From Streptomyces ficellus (lineage in GTDB: Bacteria > Actinomycetota > Actinomycetes > Streptomycetales > Streptomycetaceae), in contig NZ_CP034279.1 in the NCBI RefSeq assembly GCF_009739905.1, forward strand, positions 372,001 to 436,000: a DNA stretch of 64,000 nt, written 5' to 3'. The position numbers and the translations under genes were made by a program. Of the stretch, positions 58,860 through 64,000 are shown piece after piece. Under the pieces are notes generated by a model. That model did not search any database and had not been told where the DNA came from. It worked only from the letters and a program-made list of their open reading frames with translations. Numbering within the stretch: the first letter of the stretch is position 1; every line of letters begins with the position of its first letter.

Positions 58860-60068
58860 TCAGTTCTCCTGGTCGTCTCGGAAGGGGTCGGCCGCCTCCG
58901 GTCGCACCGAACGGTACGTCACCAGTTCCGTGGGGCGGTCGTCGAGGCGCAGGAACATGGCGGGGCGCACCGCCGGGTCCGGCAGGGCCTTCACGGCGCG
59001 GGCGAAGGCGGCGCGGTCGCCGGTGAACGGCGCCAGGGACGCGTAGGCGTCGTCGATGACCCGCTCCCGGTCCGCGACATCCTTCTCGATCCGGGCGATC
59101 ACCTCGCGCACCCAGGTGTCGAACTCGTCCGGCACCTGCTCCAGCAGGGCGTCCAGCGGGCGGCCGCCGGACGCGGCGACGTCCGCGGGCGAGCAGCCGA
59201 GCGCCTGCGCCACCTGCTTGGCGGGCAGGTGCGCGAAGCGCTGGACGCCGTGCCCGCGCCAGATGTCCCGCTCGGTGACGCCCGTCAGGACCTTGTGGAG
59301 GCGTACGTACTCCGACAGTTTGGCCTTGGCGCGCACTCCGGAGGCGAAGCGCAGGACGAAGCCCTCCGCCTCCGTCCCGGTCGCGGCACCGCCGCCGGGC
59401 AGCGTGCTGGACTCGGTCATCGCCAGCAGCTCGGCGAGCGGCACGGGCGGCCGGAGCGTGACGACGGAGCCGACCGGCCGCCAGGCGGGGGCAGCGTCGG
59501 CCAGGGGTATCTCGGTGCCGTCCCTGCCGAACGCGGCGAGCAGCACCAGGTCCCGGCGGTCGCCGTAGTCGACGACGATGCGGTTCTCCGGGTAGAGGAT
59601 CTCCGCCAGGTAGGTCACCCCCGGGGTGAGGGCGGAGGTGTCCTTGCCGTCGAGCCGGCGCTGTGCCCAGGTGGCCTGCGTGCTGATGAACGACCCCTTG
59701 GACGCGACCCGCCACCGGTCCGCGTAGTGGAAGACCACGGCGAGGCTGCCGTCGACCTTGTCGTACACCTCGAACGGTTCGTCGGGCAGCGCGGGCGCGT
59801 AGGGCTGCCCGGACTCGTGCTCGCCGACGTTGAAGAACTTCGGCAGGGGCAGGGCGACGACCTCACCGGTGACGTCGTCGGCGACGAGTCCGCGGCAGCG
59901 CGTGGTGACGCGGTTCCAGATCCGCTCGTACTGGCAGGCGCGGGTGTAGGTGTAGATGGACAGCGGCAGCTCGGGGTGTGCCTTGCGGGTGACGTGCCCG
60001 GCGTCGAGCGCCGCGGCCAGTTCCTCCGGCGGCAGCAGCTGCTGGAGAGTCAGGTGTGCCTGGCTCAT
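58860..60068 (-). CDS. T4 Rnl1-type RNA ligase
   Basis: A 402-aa ATP-dependent RNA ligase. Motif I is KVDGSL with nucleotidyl Lys104. Upstream CRGLVAD is typical of Rnl1. Motif IIIa (VTYLAEILYPENRIVVDY), motif IV (EGFVLRF) and motif V (RAKAKLSEYVRLHK) are complete. The helical C-terminus (about 270-400) recalls the tRNA-binding domain of T4 Rnl1. ATG 60068 has GGGAGG 6 bp upstream. With the adjacent Pnkp it would heal and seal tRNAs cut by anticodon nucleases. Confidence 0.9.
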   Translation of the reverse strand: MSQAHLTLQQLLPPEELAAALDAGHVTRKAHPELPLSIYTYTRACQYERIWNRVTTRCRGLVADDVTGEVVALPLPKFFNVGEHESGQPYAPALPDEPFEVYDKVDGSLAVVFHYADRWRVASKGSFISTQATWAQRRLDGKDTSALTPGVTYLAEILYPENRIVVDYGDRRDLVLLAAFGRDGTEIPLADAAPAWRPVGSVVTLRPPVPLAELLAMTESSTLPGGGAATGTEAEGFVLRFASGVRAKAKLSEYVRLHKVLTGVTERDIWRGHGVQRFAHLPAKQVAQALGCSPADVAASGGRPLDALLEQVPDEFDTWVREVIARIEKDVADRERVIDDAYASLAPFTGDRAAFARAVKALPDPAVRPAMFLRLDDRPTELVTYRSVRPEAADPFRDDQEN

Positions 60069-60157
60069 GTGTTCCTCCCGTTCGAGATGACGCATTCTCG
60101 CCTTCGGGAGGCACCGGAGGACAGCGAATATCTCCGCTGGTCAGCGAGGTGGCGGGG

Positions 60158-61426
60158 TCAGCGGCGCACGGTCCACTTCTGGTTCGCCGCGCCGGTGCAG
60201 GTCCAGATCTGGAGCCGGGTGCCGTTCGCCGTACCGCCGCCGGTGGCGTCGAGGCACTTGTCGGCCTGCGGGTTGACGATGTCCCGGGCGGGGGGAACGG
60301 CCCACACCTGCGCGGCCGAGCCGTTGCAGTCCCACAGCTGGACGGGCGTTCCGTCGGCGGTGCCGCCCGAGGAGACGTCCAGGCATTTACCGAGGGCGCG
60401 GAGGGTGCCGTCGGAGCCCACGGTCCAGTGTTGCGCGGCGGTGCCGTTGCAGTCGTAGAGCTGTACGGGGGTGCCGTTGGCGGTGTTGGCGCCTGCCACG
60501 TCCACGCACTTCCCGCCCACGCCCGTGATGGGGCCGCCGCCCGGCTGGGTGCCCCCGGTGGTGACGCGGACGTGGTCCACGACCAGTTGGCCCGGGAAGA
60601 CGGTGCTGCCGTCGGGGTCGCCGGGCCAGTAGCCGCCCACCGCGAGGTTGAGGATGAGGAAGAAGGGCTTGTTGAAGACCCAGCTCCGTCCGCCGAGGTC
60701 GGCGGGGGTGCGCCGCTGGTAGACGGTTCCGTCGACGGACCAGGTGATCGCGTCCGGGCTCCAGTCGACGGCGAAGGTGTGGAAGGCGTCGGCGAACGCC
60801 TGCCCGCCGGGCAGGGTGTGGGCGGCGCCGATGCCGCCGGAGCCGGAGTATCCGGGGCCGTGGAGCGTGCCGTGGACGGTGGACGGCTCGAAGCCCACGT
60901 TCTCCATGACGTCGATCTCGCCGGAGGCCGGCCAGCCGATCTGGCCGATGTCGTTGCCCAGCATCCAGAAGGCGGGCCACATGCCCTGCCCGCGCGGGAC
61001 CTTCATCCGCGCCTCCACCCGGCCGTAGGTGGTGGTGAACCGGCCGGCCGTGTTGAGCCGGGCGGAGGTGTACTCGCAACGCCCGTACCAGCACTGGTAG
61101 TTGCCGGGGTTCTCCCTGCGGGCGGTGATGACCAGGTGGCCCTGCCCGTCGAGCGCGGCGTTGCGGTTGCCGGCGGTGTAGTACTGGCGCTCGTGGTTGT
61201 TGACGTTGTCGCCGGTCTCGGTCTGCCACTTGGCGCCGTCGGCGGCGGAGCCGGCCGGCCCGTCGAACTCGTCCGCGAAGGTGACGGCGGCCGGTGCGGC
61301 CACGGGGCGGGGTGCCGGTGCGGCTCCGGGGCGGGGCGCCGGGGCGAGGGCGGTGGAGAGGGCCGCGAGGGTGAGGAGGGGGACGAGGGGTGGCAGCAGG
61401 CGCCGGAGGAACCGTGGGGAGTCCAT
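60158..61426 (-). CDS. Secreted GH16 endo-beta-glucanase with ricin/CBM13 domain
   Basis: A 422-aa exported hydrolase. The signal peptide ends near residue 45. The GH16 domain (about 48-285) has the catalytic signature GEIDVMEN, Glu170 nucleophile, Asp172, Glu175 acid/base, and the laminarinase-type start VTFADEFDGPAG. A ricin-type trefoil (about 295-422) with repeated QLYDCNGTAAQHW-like units binds sugars. A beta-1,3-glucan substrate is most likely. ATG 61426 has GGAAGGGAG upstream. Confidence 0.9.
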   Translation of the reverse strand: MDSPRFLRRLLPPLVPLLTLAALSTALAPAPRPGAAPAPRPVAAPAAVTFADEFDGPAGSAADGAKWQTETGDNVNNHERQYYTAGNRNAALDGQGHLVITARRENPGNYQCWYGRCEYTSARLNTAGRFTTTYGRVEARMKVPRGQGMWPAFWMLGNDIGQIGWPASGEIDVMENVGFEPSTVHGTLHGPGYSGSGGIGAAHTLPGGQAFADAFHTFAVDWSPDAITWSVDGTVYQRRTPADLGGRSWVFNKPFFLILNLAVGGYWPGDPDGSTVFPGQLVVDHVRVTTGGTQPGGGPITGVGGKCVDVAGANTANGTPVQLYDCNGTAAQHWTVGSDGTLRALGKCLDVSSGGTADGTPVQLWDCNGSAAQVWAVPPARDIVNPQADKCLDATGGGTANGTRLQIWTCTGAANQKWTVRR

Positions 61427-61585
61427 GACTCTCCCTTCCTGAACACGACGACCCGGCCCCAGGTCAGTGACATGCACATGACATCGGACGGGACGCGGCT
61501 GGGCGAGGGCTGGTTCTTCACGCGATTCAAGAAGTGGCCCGAGCCCCTGTCAAGGCTTTGGTACGGACCAGCCCGGCCGTCGGCG

Positions 61586-62371
61586 CTACGAGCGGCGGCG
61601 GGGCTTGCCGCCCCTGCCGCCCTTGGGACTGCCGGACCTGCCGCCCTTCGTGGTGCCGGAGCCGCCGCGCTGCGTCGTGCCGCCGGGCTTCTTGCCCGCG
61701 GGCTTCTGCCGGGCGGCTCCGCCCTTCGCCGGGCGCTCGGCCTTCCGCTGCGCCGGTGCCTGCGGTCCGCGGGTGCTGTTGACGGTCCGCCCGCGCACGA
61801 TGCCGATGAAGTGCTCCACCAGGTCGGTGGTCTCCTCCTCCGGCCACGACAGCGCGACCCGCGACTGGGGGACGTCCGTCACCGTCCGGTAGGTGAGGTC
61901 CTTGCGGTGGTGCAGCCGCGCCAGTGACTGCGGCACGACCAGCAGTCCGATCCCCGCCGCGACCAGCTCGACGGCGTCCGCCGTCGTCGCGGGACGCTCC
62001 TTCGCGGGCAGCCCCGGCGGCAGCTCCCAGCCGAGGGTGTCGTCCAGCGGGTGCAGGACGACGTCGTCGGCGAGGTCCGCCGCGGACACCTCCTCGACCG
62101 CCGCCACGAGATGGTCCTTCGGGACCACCACGACCGTCGTCTCGGTATAGAGGGGGATGGCGCTCAGGTCGGTCCGGTCGATCGGCAACCGCACGAGACC
62201 GGCGTCGGCGCCACCGTCCCGCAGCACGTCCGGCGCCTCGGCGGCGGACACCGGGACGAGGGTCAGCGGAACGCCGGGCAGTCGCTCGTTCCAGATCCGC
62301 ACCCACTTGGTCGGCGTCACACCCGGGACGTAGGCGAGCCGGAACGACGGGGATGCATCCGAGCCTGTCAC
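61586..62371 (-). CDS. LysR-type substrate-binding domain protein without HTH, basic tail
   Basis: A 261-aa protein. Residues about 8-195 resemble the effector domain of LysR regulators (RLAYVPGVTPTKWVRIWNERLP, DAGLVRLPID, VAAGIGLLVVPQSLAR). The DNA-binding HTH is absent. Instead the last 60 residues are a Lys/Arg/Gly-rich tail. GTG is the start, with only GGCGGG upstream. It diverges from a DUF5997 gene 57 bp away, a pairing I recall as conserved in Streptomyces. A direct regulatory role is uncertain. Confidence 0.78.
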   Translation of the reverse strand: MTGSDASPSFRLAYVPGVTPTKWVRIWNERLPGVPLTLVPVSAAEAPDVLRDGGADAGLVRLPIDRTDLSAIPLYTETTVVVVPKDHLVAAVEEVSAADLADDVVLHPLDDTLGWELPPGLPAKERPATTADAVELVAAGIGLLVVPQSLARLHHRKDLTYRTVTDVPQSRVALSWPEEETTDLVEHFIGIVRGRTVNSTRGPQAPAQRKAERPAKGGAARQKPAGKKPGGTTQRGGSGTTKGGRSGSPKGGRGGKPRRRS

Positions 62372-62428
62372 CCCGCCAGGTTACCGGTCGTGGTCGGAGG
62401 TCGTGCACACGCTCGATACCCTTGACCC

Positions 62429-62818
62429 ATGAAGTCGCACCAGACCACCCAGACGATGAAGCCCGCCACGGCGGCGAAGAAGCTGGGTGTGTACCTCGAG
62501 GCCACCCCCGCCGAATTCCAGGAGGGTGTCGTCTCCCGCGCCGAGCTCAACGCGCTCCAGACCGACCCGCCCGAGTGGCTGCGGGAGCTGCGCCGCACCG
62601 GTCCGCACCCCCGGCCGGTGGTCGCGGCCAAGCTGGGCGTGTCCATCTCCGGTCTCGCCCGCGGCGGCGTCACCGAGGCGCTGACCACCGAGCAGATCGA
62701 GGCGCTGAAGGCGGAGAGCCCCGAGTGGCTGGTGCGGGAGCGCGCGGTCCAGGCCGAGGTCCGCAAGGAAGCGGCGCGGATCAAGGAGCAGCAGGACAAG
62801 AAGGCGGAGGGCGCCTGA
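62429..62818 (+). CDS. DUF5997 family protein
   Basis: A 129-aa soluble, charged protein. It matches a conserved actinobacterial family: TMKPATAAKKLGVYLEATPAEFQ, PEWLRELRRTGPHPRPVVAAKLGVSISGLAR and a helical Lys/Glu-rich end. The repeated PEWLRELR/PEWLVRER pattern suggests a duplicated helical motif. A DNA- or RNA-associated role is possible from its charge but not shown. Confidence 0.8.
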   Translation: MKSHQTTQTMKPATAAKKLGVYLEATPAEFQEGVVSRAELNALQTDPPEWLRELRRTGPHPRPVVAAKLGVSISGLARGGVTEALTTEQIEALKAESPEWLVRERAVQAEVRKEAARIKEQQDKKAEGA

Positions 62819-62935
62819 GGGAGCCCGCGGGCAGGGGCCGCCCGGTCGCCCGGTCCGACGGGCGGCACGCGCCGGACGAGCCTAGGTTGGAGGCGTGCCG
62901 GTCCCGGTCACGCCCGTGAGGTGAGGTGAGGAAGA

Positions 62936-63412
62936 GTGCGCGCACATGATCTCGCCGAGCCCTATCCGTACGTCACCACGGACGACGACGCCCTCGACGC
63001 GGCGCGGCTGCTCGCCGAGAACTCGCTGCCGGCCCTGCTGGTCCTGGACGCGGACGGACTCCCGCACGCCATCGTGCCCGGTTCGCAACTGCTGAGACGG
63101 CTGGTCCCCGCGTACGCGGTCGACGACCCGCTGCTGGCGTCCACCGTGGACGACCGGGAGGTCGCCGAGAGCCTGGCGGGCCTCACGGTCGCCGAGTGGG
63201 TGCCGCGGCGGCTCTTCCCGCCGCCGTACGTCGGTCCGGACGCCACGGCCATGGAGGTCGCGGCGCTCATGTCCCGTACGCACAGTCCGCTGGTCGCGGT
63301 GATCGAGCGCGAGGGCGACGGCCGGGTCCGGCTCCTGGGCACCGTGACCGCCGCCCGCCTCGTGCGCTACCTCCTGGTCCGGCTCGGCCGGAGCGGCGAC
63401 GCGCACACCTGA
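62936..63412 (+). CDS. CBS-domain pair protein
   Basis: A 158-aa stand-alone Bateman module. The two CBS motifs are TTDDDALDAARLLAENSLPALLVLDADGLPHAIVPGS and DATAMEVAALMSRTHSPLVAVIEREGDGRVRLLGTVTAARLV. Such proteins bind adenine nucleotides and sense energy status. GTG has GAGGAAGA upstream. The partner protein is unknown. Confidence 0.86.
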   Translation: MRAHDLAEPYPYVTTDDDALDAARLLAENSLPALLVLDADGLPHAIVPGSQLLRRLVPAYAVDDPLLASTVDDREVAESLAGLTVAEWVPRRLFPPPYVGPDATAMEVAALMSRTHSPLVAVIEREGDGRVRLLGTVTAARLVRYLLVRLGRSGDAHT

Positions 63413-63457
63413 CTCCGGGGGCTCCCGCCCGGCCCGCGCCGGGCGGATACTGGCCGC

Positions 63458-64000
63458 ATGGACACCCTCCGGGAACGTCTGGGCCGTGGTCTGTTCACCC
63501 GTGTCGCGGGCCCGGCCGGGCCGGTCAACCGGGCCCGGATCCACGGCACGCCGGGGCCCCGGTGGTTCGGCCCCGAGCGGCCGATCCGCGTCGTCCACGG
63601 CGACGCGTCGATGTTCATCGGCGGGCTGCGGGCGCTGTTGCTGCAGTCCCTGCACCCGCTGGCCATGGCGGCGGTGGCGGCCCACTCCGGCTACCGGGGC
63701 GATCCGTGGGGGCGCCTCCAGCGCACCAGCACCTTCCTCGCCATGACGACGTACGGCACCGCCGACGACGCGCAGCGGGCGGTCGACCAGGTGCGGGCGG
63801 TGCACGAGCGGGTGCGGGGCACGACCGCTCGTGGCGAGGCGTACCACGCCGCCGATCCGCACCTGCTGGCCTGGGTGCACGTCGCCGAGGTCGACAGCTT
63901 CCTGACCGCCCACCAGCGCTTCGGCGCCCATCCGCTGGACGCCGCCGGCTGTGACGCGTACGTCGCCGACACCGCGCGGGTCGCGGCCGCGCTCGGGGTG
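63458..64000 (+). CDS. MpaB/DUF2236-family oxygenase, N-terminal part (runs off window)
   Basis: The frame is open from ATG 63458 to the window edge (181 codons). Family features are GDASMFIGGLRALLLQSLHPLAMAAVAAHSGYRGDPWGRLQRTSTFLAMTTYGT and HLLAWVHVAEVDSF, which in MpaB and rubber oxygenase-like proteins contribute to the heme-type oxygenase site. No ribosome site is obvious, though the gene lies only 45 bp after the CBS gene. Confidence 0.83.
   Translation, partial: MDTLRERLGRGLFTRVAGPAGPVNRARIHGTPGPRWFGPERPIRVVHGDASMFIGGLRALLLQSLHPLAMAAVAAHSGYRGDPWGRLQRTSTFLAMTTYGTADDAQRAVDQVRAVHERVRGTTARGEAYHAADPHLLAWVHVAEVDSFLTAHQRFGAHPLDAAGCDAYVADTARVAAALGV

Overview
The window is chromosomal DNA of a Streptomyces-type actinomycete. 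G+C is very high, there is strong third-position G/C bias, GTG and TTG starts and 4-bp stop/start overlaps are frequent, and the gene content is typical of the genus (SigB-type sigma factors, SpoIIE phosphatases, a DUF2637 membrane protein, DUF5997, an Rpf-like protein). No rRNA, tRNA, CRISPR array, prophage or intact insertion sequence was seen. One MITE-like element is present. The first and last genes are cut by the window edges.

Region 1 (1-9060) is a stress-signalling block: the end of a hybrid histidine kinase, an ANTAR/GAF/PAS/PP2C phosphatase, a MarR regulator, then on the minus strand an RsbW-like kinase, a STAS antagonist, a phospholipase-D-type protein, a SigB-type sigma factor with a candidate self-recognised promoter, and a YihY/BrkB membrane protein. 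Region 2 (9061-13210) looks like a rifamycin-tolerance unit: a palindrome that I recognise as a rifamycin-associated element lies upstream of a rifampin-type glycosyltransferase and a HelR-type RNA polymerase-protecting helicase, followed by a 138-bp MITE that supplies the stop codon of the neighbouring thioesterase. Region 3 (13206-16258) holds the thioesterase, a secreted ricin-type lectin with a possible pore-forming C-terminus, and two small developmental-type genes.

Region 4 (16512-30856) is a sulfur-acquisition block. A minus-strand operon encodes a GntR regulator, an AprB-like ferredoxin, an ABC importer and an AprA-like flavoprotein fused to HEAT repeats. A plus-strand operon has a cysteine-containing leader peptide and hairpin followed by an SsuE-like FMN reductase, a second ABC importer, a flavin-dependent monooxygenase and a TauD-like dioxygenase. 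Together these would import organosulfur compounds and release sulfite. Region 5 (30955-35473) carries an extended GAPDH, an acyl-CoA dehydrogenase with a PadR regulator, and an F420/FMN-type PPOX protein.

Region 6 (35687-45315) is the most novel part. A GTP cyclohydrolase II homologue carrying the Tyr-to-Met change that marks FAPy-forming (GCH III) enzymes is divergent from a creatininase-family amidohydrolase and a stand-alone RibD-C reductase, the same three activities as archaeal ArfA/ArfB/ArfC. Next to them lie a non-canonical 6-pyruvoyltetrahydropterin synthase homologue, a glycosyltransferase, a methyltransferase, a flippase-like membrane protein and an MDR dehydrogenase. This looks like a dedicated pathway for a pterin- or pyrimidine-derived metabolite of unknown structure.

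Region 7 (45422-50716) is a DUF4331 / TPR / RcnA-like metal-export operon. Region 8 (50688-57906) has two tandem PAS/GAF/PP2C phosphatases, an MFS exporter, an alpha/beta hydrolase and an Rpf-like muralytic protein. Region 9 (57940-60068) is a T4-like RNA-repair pair (Pnkp plus Rnl1-type ligase). Region 10 (60158-64000) contains a GH16 glucanase with a CBM13 domain, an HTH-less LysR-type sensor domain divergent from a DUF5997 gene, a CBS protein and the start of an MpaB-type oxygenase.
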